From Alcanivorax sediminis (lineage in GTDB: Bacteria; Pseudomonadota; Gammaproteobacteria; Pseudomonadales; Alcanivoracaceae): 64,000 bases of DNA. The notes beneath the pieces are model-generated. The model was not told the origin of the DNA and ran no database searches. It was given only the letters and a program-made list of their open reading frames with translations. The DNA lies in assembly GCF_009601165.1 (NCBI RefSeq), contig NZ_WIRE01000001.1:3038001-3102000 (forward strand). Direction: 5' to 3'. Below are positions 19,951 to 30,206 of this stretch, in pieces. How positions within the stretch are numbered: position 1 is the stretch's first letter; every line of letters starts with the position of its first letter. The translations under genes were made by a program, and so were the position numbers.

Positions 19951-21252
19951 TCACTTAAAAGGGTTTGAAAGAACGGCTTGGTTTTTCATACCAAGCAATT
20001 CTTTTAGTTCTGGATCAACCCAGTCAAAAAGATAATTTGCCACAAAAGTACAGCATAGAGTTGAATACGCCGCTCCAGCAATCCCATACCTGGGGATCAG
20101 CACCGCATTCATCGCCACATTTATTACTGCAGCAACAAGCGTTCTAAATGCGATTTTCTTTTCCATGTGTTCAACAGCGAAATATCGCGCAGAAACGGAC
20201 CCTATCGATACAAAAACAGAAGAAGCCATCATTATTTTAAAGACAGAGGATGATTCACTAAATGATGCACCAAACATTAATGGAAAGGCCAAATCTGAAA
20301 CAATAAGGGAACCTGTGAAAGCAATAACCCCGACCCAAATAACTGCTGAGAATATCTGCGTCATTCGTTTGACATAAACGTCATGATCACCCTTCTTCAG
20401 GTTTGCCATGTACGGCAGCAATGAAACCGTTATGATGTACGGAAAGACCACCCACGCGTCATAGATCCTTACAGCTGCGGAATAGATTCCCAGTTCATCA
20501 TCACCCAGCAACGCTCTGATCATCACCTGGTCAATTCGCATATACACCAGAACAGCGACCGACGTCATTATCATTGGCCATGCCCCTTTAAGAAGAGGGC
20601 GTACAAAATCCAACACCGGGCTGGAAAAAAGCAGCTTCCTTTCCGTCGCGCGATAAACAAACAGAAATAGCAGAGAAAGGATAATTTGCTCGGCTACTAT
20701 GACAGCAACAAACCAGACAAGATCAGCCTCCACTAGTACCATCGTTACTTTAGCGATAGAGGTCACAACCAATGTAAAGATCTTACACGCAACCGAGAAC
20801 CTTGATTTAACTTGCGACTGATAATAGTAATCAACCGATAGAAAAGGAGTTAAAAAAACAACAGAGCATGCGATCAAAAAAAAGACTTTTATTTCATCGG
20901 TCTCATCAATAAACACTAAAGATAAAACCATCAAGGCATATATCCCTGCAGCAGCCACCTGCATCATCCAGAAAGCAGTAGAAACGATACGATGTCGTTC
21001 CTCAGGATGTTTGATGGCCTCTCTAATGATAAGCGCATCCATGCCCATGCGTGCAATCGCTATCAGAAAAGCGGAAATTGCCAATACATAACTTAGTAAG
21101 CCAAACCGCTCGGGCCCCAAATATCTTGCGACATAGATCCCTACAACAACCCCGGAAACAAGCCTCAATATTTGCTCAGACACCATCCACATGGAGTTCG
21201 AAGCATAACGCTTGAATGCGCCTATCAGGCTGCCTGAGGAGCTAATATTCAT
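19951..21252 (-). CDS. wzx: O-unit flippase Wzx (MATE/MOP superfamily)
   Basis: The 433-residue polytopic protein has about 12-14 hydrophobic helices and the N-terminal Wzx pattern (NSMWMVSEQILRLVSGVVVGIYVARYLGPERFG). It should move undecaprenyl-linked repeat units across the inner membrane. It lies between the dTDP-sugar genes and the CMP-sugar genes. No polymerase-like polytopic gene is found in this locus. It is a different protein from the second flippase at 50017. Confidence 0.85.
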   Translation of the reverse strand: MNISSSGSLIGAFKRYASNSMWMVSEQILRLVSGVVVGIYVARYLGPERFGLLSYVLAISAFLIAIARMGMDALIIREAIKHPEERHRIVSTAFWMMQVAAAGIYALMVLSLVFIDETDEIKVFFLIACSVVFLTPFLSVDYYYQSQVKSRFSVACKIFTLVVTSIAKVTMVLVEADLVWFVAVIVAEQIILSLLFLFVYRATERKLLFSSPVLDFVRPLLKGAWPMIMTSVAVLVYMRIDQVMIRALLGDDELGIYSAAVRIYDAWVVFPYIITVSLLPYMANLKKGDHDVYVKRMTQIFSAVIWVGVIAFTGSLIVSDLAFPLMFGASFSESSSVFKIMMASSVFVSIGSVSARYFAVEHMEKKIAFRTLVAAVINVAMNAVLIPRYGIAGAAYSTLCCTFVANYLFDWVDPELKELLGMKNQAVLSNPFK

Positions 21253-21255
21253 GAT

Positions 21256-22371
21256 TCACTTGAAGCTATTGCAAAGATCAATCACACGGTCAAGCTCGTC
21301 TGCCTCTGAAACTGGACCTGTTGGCAGACTCAGAACCTGAGAGTGGATAGCTTCAGTAACAGGGTAGCAGATAGCATTCATGGTTGAAAAAGCCTGCTGT
21401 TTGTGTGGTGGGATAGGGTAATGGATTAGTGTAGAAACCCCTCCATCCCTCATGTAACGAGCCAGATCGTCTCTTTTTTCACTCTTTACAACAAACAAAT
21501 GCCAAACATGGCTTTTATCCCCAAGGACACTCTCAGAGTCTTCGTACGGTAATACAAGCAGCTCGTTTTCAATAGAAGAGCAGTATAAGGAAGCAACAGT
21601 GCGACGAGTTTCAATTTCAGAATCCAGATACTTTAGTTTCACACTTAAAATAGCAGCCTGAATTTCATCAAGCCTACTATTAACGCCTACGTAGTCATTC
21701 ACATATTTTTTCAAACTGCCATAATTACCGAGCGTGGCGACCAATTTCGCTAGCTCTGAATCGTTAGTTGTTACGGCACCCGCGTCACCCAAGGCTCCTA
21801 GGTTTTTGCCAGGGTAAAAGCTGAACCCAGCCGCATGACCCCATGCTCCAGCCTTAACCCCATTAATAGACGCACCATGCGCCTGGGCCGCATCCTCAAT
21901 AACCAATAGGTCATGCTTATTTGCCAGAGCCATTATCGATGGCATATCCACCATTCGCCCATACAGGTGAACAGGCATAATCACCCTGGTTTTTTGTGTT
22001 AAGGACTTTGCTATTTCATCTACCGAAACATTGAAGGTTTGGGGGTCCGGCTCAACCAAAACGGGAATCAAGTTATTCTCAGTAATCGCAAGAATGCTGG
22101 CAATGTAAGTGTTAGCGGAAACGATGACTTCATCACCGTCTACAAGCTTGCCCTGCTCTTTCCAGGCCCGCAAAACCAATGTCAACGCATCAAGCCCATT
22201 GGCCACGCCCACGCAGTGTTTAACTCCGCAGTATTCTGAAAAGGCACTTTCGAAGGCTTCAACCTCCCTGCCTTTTATGTACCAGCCAGAGTCAATTACT
22301 CGAGTACACGCCTCTATCAACTCACTCCTGTACTGCTGATTAACTTTTTTAAGATCAAGAAAAGGTATCAT
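21256..22371 (-). CDS. DegT/DnrJ/EryC1/StrS aminotransferase, dTDP-3-amino-sugar type
   Basis: This PLP enzyme has 371 residues, the internal aldimine lysine in [15 protein letters not shown], and the opening [18 protein letters not shown] typical of FdtB/QdtB. It would aminate dTDP-3-keto-6-deoxyhexose at C3. It sits directly after the acetyltransferase and the 3,4-ketoisomerase, the standard order for dTDP-Fuc3NAc or dTDP-Qui3NAc synthesis. The sequence alone does not separate the galacto from the gluco product. Confidence 0.85.
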   Translation of the reverse strand: MIPFLDLKKVNQQYRSELIEACTRVIDSGWYIKGREVEAFESAFSEYCGVKHCVGVANGLDALTLVLRAWKEQGKLVDGDEVIVSANTYIASILAITENNLIPVLVEPDPQTFNVSVDEIAKSLTQKTRVIMPVHLYGRMVDMPSIMALANKHDLLVIEDAAQAHGASINGVKAGAWGHAAGFSFYPGKNLGALGDAGAVTTNDSELAKLVATLGNYGSLKKYVNDYVGVNSRLDEIQAAILSVKLKYLDSEIETRRTVASLYCSSIENELLVLPYEDSESVLGDKSHVWHLFVVKSEKRDDLARYMRDGGVSTLIHYPIPPHKQQAFSTMNAICYPVTEAIHSQVLSLPTGPVSEADELDRVIDLCNSFK

Positions 22372-22832
22372 TTATCAACATGCCTTATTACAACTGCAGG
22401 GTTGCCGGTAACGATCACGTCGGCAGGTACATCTTTCGTTACCACTGCCCCGGCACCGATTACTGCTCGCTCACCAATTACAATACCCGGCAAGATAGTG
22501 GCATTCGCGCCAACACTTGCCCCCTTCTTGATAAGGCACCCTATGAATTTTTCAGGGTAGACCTTGGATCTTGGATACAAGTCATTGGTAAAAGTGGCGT
22601 TCGGCCCGATAAACACGTCATCCTCAATGCGCACACCATCCCAAAGGTAAACACCTGATTTCACCGTAACGTTATCACCAACAACGACATTCGATTCGAT
22701 CAAAGTATGAGCGCAAATATTGCAGTTCTTGCCAATCATTGCGCCTTCAAAAATTACACTGAACTGCCATACCCGCGTACCATCACCGATGTGTTGACTC
22801 TTAACGTCTGCCAAAGGGTGAATACTAGACAT
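22368..22832 (-). CDS. Hexapeptide-repeat N-acetyltransferase for dTDP-3-amino sugar
   Basis: The 154-residue product is a left-handed beta-helix acetyltransferase: repeated hexapeptides ([41 protein letters not shown]). It is related to FdtC/QdtC, which acetylate the 3-amino group using acetyl-CoA. I start at the ATG at 22832, with GGAGG six bases before it; 30 upstream in-frame residues fall inside the previous gene and have no family resemblance. It overlaps the ketoisomerase by eight bases. Confidence 0.85.
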   Translation of the reverse strand: MSSIHPLADVKSQHIGDGTRVWQFSVIFEGAMIGKNCNICAHTLIESNVVVGDNVTVKSGVYLWDGVRIEDDVFIGPNATFTNDLYPRSKVYPEKFIGCLIKKGASVGANATILPGIVIGERAVIGAGAVVTKDVPADVIVTGNPAVVIRHVDK

Positions 22833-23226
22833 TTGTGGCCTCCAGGAATTCGCGATAATCCCGAATGTAATCACTTTCATCATAAGGATCACTTGCCATA
22901 ACCAGTAACACACAGTTTTCACTGAAATTATGCATCTCTCGCCACATCATACTTTCTACGATGATGCCTCGTTTAGGCGAATCAAGCGTAACGTTTTCCT
23001 TTACCTTGCCATCATCAAGCGAAATCTCACACCGGCCTGAAACACAAACCATGAGTTGCTTTAACTCTTTGTGAGCATGAAACCCACGGGAAACACCACG
23101 CTCAGTATCAAAAATATAATAGACCCGCCGAATCTCGAATGGCACATCGCTCAGCCCCTCGACAGCTACCAACCCTCCCCTGCCATCCCCCAAGTAGGGC
23201 AAGTCATGCCACCTGGCTAAACTCAT
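22825..23226 (-). CDS. TDP-4-keto-6-deoxyglucose 3,4-ketoisomerase (FdtA/QdtA, WxcM-like)
   Basis: The 133-residue cupin has [21 protein letters not shown] (His-x-His of the active site) and [20 protein letters not shown], the usual FdtA/QdtA pattern. It moves the keto group from C4 to C3 of the dTDP sugar made by RmlB. Its stop shares bases with the following acetyltransferase gene and its ATG follows the rmlA stop directly. Confidence 0.85.
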   Translation of the reverse strand: MSLARWHDLPYLGDGRGGLVAVEGLSDVPFEIRRVYYIFDTERGVSRGFHAHKELKQLMVCVSGRCEISLDDGKVKENVTLDSPKRGIIVESMMWREMHNFSENCVLLVMASDPYDESDYIRDYREFLEATNV

Positions 23227-24095
23227 TATTGCTTCTCGACCAAATCAATCAGGTATTGTCCATAACTATTCTTGCTCAGAGCTTTTCCCGCCTTGAGAAT
23301 CTGCTCTTTTGTAAGCCAGCCATTCCTGTAACCAATTTCTTCTAAGCAGGCAATTTTATAGCCCTGTCGCTTTTCGATCGTTTCAACAAACTGAGCAGCT
23401 TCGAGAAGGCTTTCATGCGTCCCGGTATCCAGCCACGCAAAGCCTCTTCCCAACTGCTCTACATTTAGATCTCCACGCTCAAGATAGGCTCGGTTAACAC
23501 AAGTAATTTCCAGTTCACCACGATCAGAAGGTTTAACCGTTTTTGCGATACCCACAACATCGTTATCGTAAAAGTAAAGTCCCGTTACTGCGAAATTCGA
23601 CTTAGGATTCTCAGGCTTTTCTTCAATCGAGATCGCCCGATTGTCAGCATCAAACTCAACTACACCAAAGCGTTCAGGGTCTTTTACCTGATAACCAAAC
23701 ACTGTCGCGCCTGAAGCACGACCGGCAGCATCTCTCAACTTTGGTGTTAAACCCTGCCCATGGAAGATGTTATCGCCCAAAACAAGGCATACTGAATCAT
23801 CACCAATAAAAGACTCACCAATAATAAAAGCTTGAGCCAAACCATCAGGGCTAGGTTGCTCTGCGTACTTAAGCATTACACCAAAGTCACTGCCATCGCC
23901 CAATACACGGCGGTAACCCTCAATATCCTTCGGTGTGCTAATCAAAAGGATCTCCCGAATCCCTGCCAGCATGAGAACAGATAAGGGGTAATAAACCATC
24001 GGCTTATCATAGATCGGCAAAAGTTGCTTAGATGTGCCCTTGGTGACTGGGTAAAGGCGTGTACCACTTCCACCAGCAAGAATTATCCCCTTCAT
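23226..24095 (-). CDS. rmlA: Glucose-1-phosphate thymidylyltransferase RmlA
   Basis: RmlA makes dTDP-glucose from glucose-1-phosphate and dTTP. The 289-residue product begins [18 protein letters not shown], the nucleotidyltransferase signature, and has VLGDNIFHG and [10 protein letters not shown] start at 24095, with AGGAGAA upstream, overlapping the rmlB stop (ATGA). The upstream ATG at 24152 lies within rmlB. rmlC and rmlD are absent, so the dTDP pathway here goes to a 3-amino sugar and not to rhamnose. Confidence 0.95.
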   Translation of the reverse strand: MKGIILAGGSGTRLYPVTKGTSKQLLPIYDKPMVYYPLSVLMLAGIREILLISTPKDIEGYRRVLGDGSDFGVMLKYAEQPSPDGLAQAFIIGESFIGDDSVCLVLGDNIFHGQGLTPKLRDAAGRASGATVFGYQVKDPERFGVVEFDADNRAISIEEKPENPKSNFAVTGLYFYDNDVVGIAKTVKPSDRGELEITCVNRAYLERGDLNVEQLGRGFAWLDTGTHESLLEAAQFVETIEKRQGYKIACLEEIGYRNGWLTKEQILKAGKALSKNSYGQYLIDLVEKQ

Positions 24096-25153
24096 GCTTT
24101 TTCTCCTAATCGTTCTCTTTGATAGCTGCCATCCTGAACGTGAGAGCACCATTCATGATTATTTAAATACCATTCAACAGTTTTTCTCAGGCCAGATTCA
24201 AAGGACTCGACGGGAAACCATCCCAGTGACTGCTGGATCTTGCTGGCATCAATCGCATATCGATGATCGTGCCCAGGGCGGTCTGATACATACTGAATGA
24301 GTGATTCATACCCCTGTTCAGGTGCAGCCTCAGGCCTTAGCTCAGACAACAGCTCACAGATTTTTTTAACAACATCGATATTTTGCTTTTCGTTATTTCC
24401 ACCAATGTTGTATGTCTCACCAATCTCACCACATGTCAGCACCTCATATAACGCCCTGGCATGATCTTCAACATATAACCAATCGCGAACCTGTGTTCCG
24501 TCCCCATAGACTGGCAGCGCCTTACCTTCCAGTGCATTCAAAATCATCAATGGGACAAGCTTTTCTGGAAAATGATATGGACCGTAATTATTGGAGCAAT
24601 TTGTTACCACTACCGGCAGTCCAAAAGTACGATACCAGGCTCGAACAAGATGATCGGAACTTGCCTTACTCGCTGAATAGGGGGAGCTTGGAGCATAAGG
24701 CGTGTTTTCGGTAAAGAAATCCCCTTCAAACTCAAGGTCACCGTATACCTCATCCGTCGAGACATGATGCAAACGGAAACAGGCTTTCTCATGCTGACTT
24801 AACGAAAGATAGTATTTTCTGGCTACCTCAAGCAAAGTATAGGTTCCCACGATATTGGTCTGGATAAAATCCGAAGGTCCGTCAATAGAGCGGTCTACAT
24901 GACTCTCCGCTGCCAGATGCATTACAACGGTGGGCCGATGCAGTTCAAATACCCGCTCCAAAGACGCAGAATCGCAGATATCGACCTTCTCAAAACGATA
25001 TCTGTCATCTTGAGCAACCGAATCCAGCGACTCAAGGTTCCCTGCATAGGTCAGCTTGTCCACATTGACAACCTGCACCTCTGTTTCGTTGATAAGGTGT
25101 CTGATGACTGCTGAACCGATAAAGCCGGCACCGCCGGTGACTAGTACCTTCAT
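24092..25153 (-). CDS. rmlB: dTDP-glucose 4,6-dehydratase RmlB
   Basis: The 353-residue extended SDR has the NAD motif GGAGFIGS (residues 7-14), [15 protein letters not shown], the STDEVYGD motif, and catalytic YSASK in [13 protein letters not shown]. It forms dTDP-4-keto-6-deoxyglucose for the ketoisomerase. It is the first gene of the minus-strand cluster. The 146-base gap to the divergent glycosyltransferase at 25327 should hold the promoter. Confidence 0.95.
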   Translation of the reverse strand: MKVLVTGGAGFIGSAVIRHLINETEVQVVNVDKLTYAGNLESLDSVAQDDRYRFEKVDICDSASLERVFELHRPTVVMHLAAESHVDRSIDGPSDFIQTNIVGTYTLLEVARKYYLSLSQHEKACFRLHHVSTDEVYGDLEFEGDFFTENTPYAPSSPYSASKASSDHLVRAWYRTFGLPVVVTNCSNNYGPYHFPEKLVPLMILNALEGKALPVYGDGTQVRDWLYVEDHARALYEVLTCGEIGETYNIGGNNEKQNIDVVKKICELLSELRPEAAPEQGYESLIQYVSDRPGHDHRYAIDASKIQQSLGWFPVESFESGLRKTVEWYLNNHEWCSHVQDGSYQRERLGEKA

Positions 25154-25326
25154 TTAAACCGCCAAAAAACTTATAAATCAATAGCTTAACAAATAATCGC
25201 CAGTAGGGTGACTGGCACGACTATGGCATAGCTGCAAAAGGGTCGATTCTACATGACAACGCAGGATGTGTTTCACCCCGAAGCTCAATTTTCTATTGTT
25301 TGCCAAATTTTTCCGCGATCCGTGGC

Positions 25327-26313
25327 ATGGCTGATGAGCAAGACGTAAACTCTCGCGTTCTGATCACAGATCTGGGCAGGCTTCAATTGATGTTGGGTAT
25401 ATCACTGATTCGACCAGAAGGCGTCTATCTGCCTGAGGCAGATGCGTATATGCGCTTTTTTTCATCAATTGAGGGGATAGAGTGTAAGCAATTGGCGCCC
25501 GGTATGGCGATTGATACTGATGTTGCGTGGCACTTTATGGGGACGGACCCTTGGTTTACGAAACCACAGGCCAGATTTAACATCCATGAATACGGTTCAC
25601 TGTCGATTCCACCGCTTCCGAAAATCAAAGACCTGCTGAAACGCAGTATAAACCGCAAACCGACAGCCAGGGTATTCCTTAACACCTCTGTTCAGACAGC
25701 GCTGGGCTTCAACGACATTATTCCGGCATTCATCCGACCGATGGGCATCAGCAATCTCTTTCTCGAAGCAGGCAAAACCCAAGCCATATCAACAGATTAC
25801 GACCTCGTTTACTGCGGCACGATTTCCCCCAACAGAGGGATTGACCGACTTCTTGCTAATTTGCGCGCATCCTCTCTCCGCGTCTTGATGATCGGGGAGC
25901 CAGAACAGAGCATCTACGAAGAACACCGGGATGCCGGCAACATCACCTTCACTGGGAGAGTGAATCACGATGAGCTGCCCCCGGTCATTAGGCGAGCCCG
26001 ATATGGGCTCAGTCTGACTCCAAATCACCACCCTTTTCACTTGCAGGATTCAACCAAAACCCTGGAATACTGTGCGCTTGGGCTTCCGGTAATCACAAAC
26101 CAACACAGCTGGACCAGATCCTTTGAGCACAACCACTCAGCCCGATTTATGTACATCGACGACACCGGCACTGAGCTGAGGAATCTCACCGCTGATACCC
26201 TCGCAGGCTTTCCATTTCAGATTCCGGACGTTTCAGAACATGAGTGGACTCGCTGCATTAAGCGAAGTGGCATTGCTGATTGGCTGTCCGAACTCGAAAG
26301 GCAGCAGCAATAG
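25327..26313 (+). CDS. Glycosyltransferase (GT4-like), start uncertain
   Basis: The 328-residue product has a C-terminal GT-B half (YCGTISPNRGIDRLLANL; FTGRVNHDELPPVIRRARYGLSLTPNHHPF; TLEYCALGLPVITNQ) in which the E-x7-type region is recognisable. The N-terminal half (FMGTDPWF...RFNIHEYG) is less typical. The first ATG in frame is 25327 without a clear ribosome site. A TTG at 25300 would add nine residues. An ATG at 25253 lies in another frame and stops after 31 codons, so a frameshift near the N-terminus is possible but not shown. Confidence 0.65.
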   Translation: MADEQDVNSRVLITDLGRLQLMLGISLIRPEGVYLPEADAYMRFFSSIEGIECKQLAPGMAIDTDVAWHFMGTDPWFTKPQARFNIHEYGSLSIPPLPKIKDLLKRSINRKPTARVFLNTSVQTALGFNDIIPAFIRPMGISNLFLEAGKTQAISTDYDLVYCGTISPNRGIDRLLANLRASSLRVLMIGEPEQSIYEEHRDAGNITFTGRVNHDELPPVIRRARYGLSLTPNHHPFHLQDSTKTLEYCALGLPVITNQHSWTRSFEHNHSARFMYIDDTGTELRNLTADTLAGFPFQIPDVSEHEWTRCIKRSGIADWLSELERQQQ

Positions 26314-26339
26314 CAAACGCAGGCACGTCACCAGATGTC

Positions 26340-26348
26340 TGGTATACT
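26340..26348 (+). promoter_or_regulatory. Extended -10 promoter upstream of the phosphoglycosyl transferase
   Basis: TGGTATACT gives a TG-N extended -10 with TATACT at 26343-26348, 44 bases before the start at 26392. No clear -35 is seen. Confidence 0.35.
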
Positions 26349-26391
26349 GCTCTTTTCAAATTGATAGCCGAATCCCCAAAGAATTCTCCCT

Positions 26392-27669
26392 ATGGAACGA
26401 CAGACCCTGCTTCTCGCCCCTCCCTCCAGATACAACAAGTGGTACGAGAAGATACTGCTGAACAATTTTACCGGCCATTTGATCGGTCTAGTGACCCTCC
26501 TTTGTGCTACGCAGTTGATTAGCTACCAGGGGCTCCCTCAAGACTCGGCTCAAACGTCAACGCTGCTGATTCTGGCAGCCATGTACATTACCAACAGCCT
26601 CCTGACGTTTCAGATCTCAAAGTTCCCCGGAGGGCGCTCGCCAACCTACACACTCGGGCTCACCGTTGTGGTTATCGGGATCACTCTGGCGCTTCTGGTC
26701 ATCACCCGCACGGAATACGCGAGAACCTCGCTCTTTATAGGGCTGTCACTTTTCTTCACTTTGAGGTTTGTGGCTTACGGCTTTTCACAACGCTTCCGCC
26801 GCCACAAGTTTGCTGTGGTTCCCGGCTGTGATCCTGCTACCTTGCCAGCCCATAAGAATGTTGAATGGCGAGCACTGACGAGCACCTCATTTGAGGACAG
26901 TAGATTCGACGGAATCATTGTTGACCTCAAGGAGACTCTGAGTGATGAGTGGGTGCGCTTCATAAGTCACGCCAACATCCAGGGAATCCCAGTCATTGAT
27001 GCGCTTCACATATCAGAACTTATTCGTGGCAAGGTTGACCTCAACTCGCTGACCGTCAATGACATCAATGATCTACAATACTCTCCCCTCTACGGATTGT
27101 TGAAAAGAGCAATAGACATTTTCGCTGTACTCCTGGCTGCCCCGATCATTGCGCCTTTCTGCCTGCTGATGGCGTTTATTATCCGTATCGATTCCCCTGG
27201 CCCGGCGCTATTTACCCAAATGCGTATTGGCAAAGGGAACAAGCCATTCAGGATCTACAAGTTTCGCTCAATGGCCCCTACAGATACCACCGAACATCGC
27301 TTTGCCAATGAAGAAACACACAGAATTACACGTGTTGGGGCACTCATCCGTAAAACCCGAATTGATGAGCTTCCTCAACTATTGAACGTGCTTATGGGCA
27401 ACATGAGTCTGGTGGGCCCCCGCCCAGAACAGCCGGGGTTTGTCGAGGAGTTTGAAAAAGCGCTACCTCTTTACAGCTATCGCCATATGATCAAACCCGG
27501 CATCACGGGCTGGGCACAAGTGCAGCAAGGTTACGCTTGTGAACTCGAAGAAACGCAGGAGAAGCTGATGCATGACTTTTACTACATCAAGCATCTCTCG
27601 TTTTCCATGGACATGCTGATCATTCTAAAGACCATCCGTACCGTCTTGACTGGCTTTGGCGCCAGATAG
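26392..27669 (+). CDS. Polyprenyl-phosphate sugar phosphotransferase (WbaP/WcaJ type)
   Basis: This 425-residue initiating phosphoglycosyl transferase has several N-terminal membrane helices (about 25-125), a CoA-binding-like middle part, and the C-terminal catalytic sugar-transferase domain: KRAIDIFAVLLAAPIIAPFCLL (re-entrant helix), FRIYKFRSMAP, RKTRIDELPQLLNVLMGNMSLVGPRPE with the Asp-Glu pair, and GITGWAQVQQGY. It loads the first sugar-1-phosphate on undecaprenyl phosphate for the O-unit locus. A second, shorter enzyme of this family is at 44477. It converges with galE, with only 12 bases between the stops. Confidence 0.9.
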   Translation: MERQTLLLAPPSRYNKWYEKILLNNFTGHLIGLVTLLCATQLISYQGLPQDSAQTSTLLILAAMYITNSLLTFQISKFPGGRSPTYTLGLTVVVIGITLALLVITRTEYARTSLFIGLSLFFTLRFVAYGFSQRFRRHKFAVVPGCDPATLPAHKNVEWRALTSTSFEDSRFDGIIVDLKETLSDEWVRFISHANIQGIPVIDALHISELIRGKVDLNSLTVNDINDLQYSPLYGLLKRAIDIFAVLLAAPIIAPFCLLMAFIIRIDSPGPALFTQMRIGKGNKPFRIYKFRSMAPTDTTEHRFANEETHRITRVGALIRKTRIDELPQLLNVLMGNMSLVGPRPEQPGFVEEFEKALPLYSYRHMIKPGITGWAQVQQGYACELEETQEKLMHDFYYIKHLSFSMDMLIILKTIRTVLTGFGAR

Positions 27670-27681
27670 ACGGCACCGCCA

Positions 27682-28701
27682 TTATTCTGTCGCGTAACCA
27701 CTGGGATTTGCTTCCTGCCATCGCCAGTGGTCACGACACATTTCATCAATTCCCTTCTCTGCACACCACCCCAGAACTGCCTCCGCATGAGCGGGATCAG
27801 CATAACAAGCCGCCACGTCACCTGAGCGTCGATCAGTGATGCTATAAGGCACATCCCGCCCAGAAGCTGCGACAAACGCCTCAATCATCTCCAAGACAGA
27901 ATAACCGCGGCCAGTCCCTAAGTTGACCGTCAACAGACCTTCATCGCGCTGTAATGCATCCAGTGCGGCCAAGTGTCCCTGCGCCAGATCCATCACATGA
28001 ATATAATCACGCACCCCCGTCCCGTCGGCAGTAGGATAGTCACCACCGAAGACACTCAGCTTTTCGCGTTTACCCACCGCTACTTGGGCAATATAAGGCA
28101 TTAGATTGTTAGGCGTGCCAGTGGGGTCCTCACCAATCTGCCCACTCTCATGAGCTCCTACGGGGTTAAAATAACGCAACAGAGCGATATTCCATTCAGG
28201 ATCGGAAACATGCACATCTCTTAACATGTCTTCAACATGCAGCTTCGTCGCCCCATAAGGGTTGGTCGAGCCAAGCGGAAAATCTTCACGTATTGGCACA
28301 CTCTCGGGATCGCCATATACAGTCGCGGATGAGCTAAACACCAAATTCTTCACACCTGCGCGGCTCATCGCCTCCAGCAAACGAAGGGAGCCAACCACAT
28401 TGCAATCGTAGTATTGCAACGGTTTCGCTACCGATTCTCCCACTGCCTTCAGCCCCGCAAAATGGATGACGGATTCTATGTGATGTTCAGTAAAAATCCG
28501 ATCCAGAAGTTCACGATCCCGGATATCGCCTTGCACGAGGCGCACAGATTTCCCCGTAAGAGCCTCAACTCGATGTAGCGCCTCTGGAGTACTGTTCGAA
28601 AGGTTATCAAGCACAATGACAGATACACCTTCTTCCAGTAATCGCAGTACGGTGTGGGAACCTATGTAACCTGCACCACCTGTAACCAATACGGACTTCA
28701 T
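27682..28701 (-). CDS. galE: UDP-glucose 4-epimerase GalE
   Basis: The 339-residue SDR has GGAGYIGSHT at the N-terminus, FAGLKAVGESV, and the active-site S-S-S...Y-G-x-x-K (FSSSATVYG; NPYGATKLHVE). It interconverts UDP-glucose and UDP-galactose (and perhaps the GlcNAc forms). It is last in a run of precursor genes that starts near the VanZ-like gene. Confidence 0.95.
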   Translation of the reverse strand: MKSVLVTGGAGYIGSHTVLRLLEEGVSVIVLDNLSNSTPEALHRVEALTGKSVRLVQGDIRDRELLDRIFTEHHIESVIHFAGLKAVGESVAKPLQYYDCNVVGSLRLLEAMSRAGVKNLVFSSSATVYGDPESVPIREDFPLGSTNPYGATKLHVEDMLRDVHVSDPEWNIALLRYFNPVGAHESGQIGEDPTGTPNNLMPYIAQVAVGKREKLSVFGGDYPTADGTGVRDYIHVMDLAQGHLAALDALQRDEGLLTVNLGTGRGYSVLEMIEAFVAASGRDVPYSITDRRSGDVAACYADPAHAEAVLGWCAEKGIDEMCRDHWRWQEANPSGYATE

Positions 28702-28718
28702 TCAGCTACCCTTCTTTG

Positions 28719-30098
28719 TTAACCAACAGCGTCCATTGCTTTCTTAACATTCGCCGAGAATAGATCACGGATACGTGCGAGAGCCTCAGAAGTATCTGCC
28801 TCGAACCGAAGCACCAGTTTGGGAGAAGTATTGGAGGCCCGACACAAGCCCCAGCCATCCGCATAATCCATACGAATGCCATCGATGGTACGACGCTCTC
28901 CTTCACCAAACTCGGCTTGAGTTTGCAGGTAATTCACAATGGCGAACTTGTTTTCTTCAGTGACATCGATATTGATTTCAGGCGTAGTACACAACACCGG
29001 ATAGCGCGCAAAAAAGGCATCCGCGTCACCCTCTGAGCGACTGATGATCCCGAGAATCCGGGCAGAAGCCACCAGAGCGTCATCAAAACCATACCAGTCC
29101 TCTGCAAAGAAGATGTGTCCGCTCATTTCTCCCGCCAGAAGCGCCCCGGTTTCCTTCATCCGAGCCTTGATCAGCGAGTGACCGGTCTGCCACATCTCCG
29201 GCTCGCCGCCCGCAGCACGAATCACATCGAACAAAGCCCCTGTACACTTCACATCAAAAATGACTTTCGCGCCCGGGTTACGGCTCACCATATCTTCCGC
29301 TAACGCCATCAGCAGGATATCGGGAAACACCACCTCTCCCGACGGGGTCACAACACCAACACGGTCACCGTCGCCGTCAAAGGCCAGCCCCAGATCCGCC
29401 TGCTCTTCTTTTACACAGGCAATCAGGTCCACAAGATTATTCATGTCACCCGGATCCGGATGATGGTTCGGGAAAGTGCCATCCACGTCACTGAAGAGCG
29501 GCACAACGTCACAACCCAGTGCCTTGAGTGCCTCCGGAGCCTGAGCACCCGCAATGCCGTTGCCACAATCCACAACAACCTTCATGGGTCGAGCCAGAGA
29601 ATGCACTTTCAAGAAGGCATCCAGATAGGGCTGAAGCACATCGCACTCTTCACGCCCCCCCGGCGCTTCAGCTTCCGCAAGATCACCCTCAACGATGCGC
29701 TGACGCAATGCCAGGATCCGGTCACCGGACAGGGTGGTGCCATTAATGACAATCTTGAAGCCGTTGTAATTTCCGGGGTTATGGCTCCCCGTCAGCATGA
29801 CGCCTGAGTTCAGGCCATCAAGATGATACGTCGCAAAGTACAGCGCCGGCGTCGGCACCATGCCCACATCCACCACATTGCAGCCGGTGGCACGGATACC
29901 GTCGCTCAACGCCTTGACCAGCGCGGGACCAGAGAGCCTGCCGTCGCGGGCAACGGCAATGGTCTGTTGCCCCTGCGCAAGAACCTCGGAGCCGATGGCA
30001 CGTCCAATCTGCCAAGCAATCTCATCAGAAAGCGTTTCGCCATAAATACCGCGGATGTCATAAGCTCGAAAAATGGAGGCGGGAACGGGAGGAATCAT
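28719..30098 (-). CDS. algC: Bifunctional phosphomannomutase/phosphoglucomutase (AlgC-like)
   Basis: The 459-residue alpha-D-phosphohexomutase has the active serine in TGSHNPGNYNG, a metal loop AFDGDGDRVGVV, the sugar-binding GEMSGHIFF and a phosphate-binding RASNTSPKLVLRFEA. The length and MIPPVPASIFRAYDIRGIYG opening fit AlgC of pseudomonads. It supplies glucose-1-phosphate and mannose-1-phosphate for GalU, RmlA and others. Confidence 0.92.
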   Translation of the reverse strand: MIPPVPASIFRAYDIRGIYGETLSDEIAWQIGRAIGSEVLAQGQQTIAVARDGRLSGPALVKALSDGIRATGCNVVDVGMVPTPALYFATYHLDGLNSGVMLTGSHNPGNYNGFKIVINGTTLSGDRILALRQRIVEGDLAEAEAPGGREECDVLQPYLDAFLKVHSLARPMKVVVDCGNGIAGAQAPEALKALGCDVVPLFSDVDGTFPNHHPDPGDMNNLVDLIACVKEEQADLGLAFDGDGDRVGVVTPSGEVVFPDILLMALAEDMVSRNPGAKVIFDVKCTGALFDVIRAAGGEPEMWQTGHSLIKARMKETGALLAGEMSGHIFFAEDWYGFDDALVASARILGIISRSEGDADAFFARYPVLCTTPEINIDVTEENKFAIVNYLQTQAEFGEGERRTIDGIRMDYADGWGLCRASNTSPKLVLRFEADTSEALARIRDLFSANVKKAMDAVG

Positions 30099-30206
30099 AG
30101 TGAATCAGTCCTGATGTTTGCCATGGTCTTGGTCGGCGATGATATGTGAATCGAAACGCTGCAGCTGGGCCAGTTGGGGGCATGGCCAAACGAACCGGGC
30201 TAGCCT

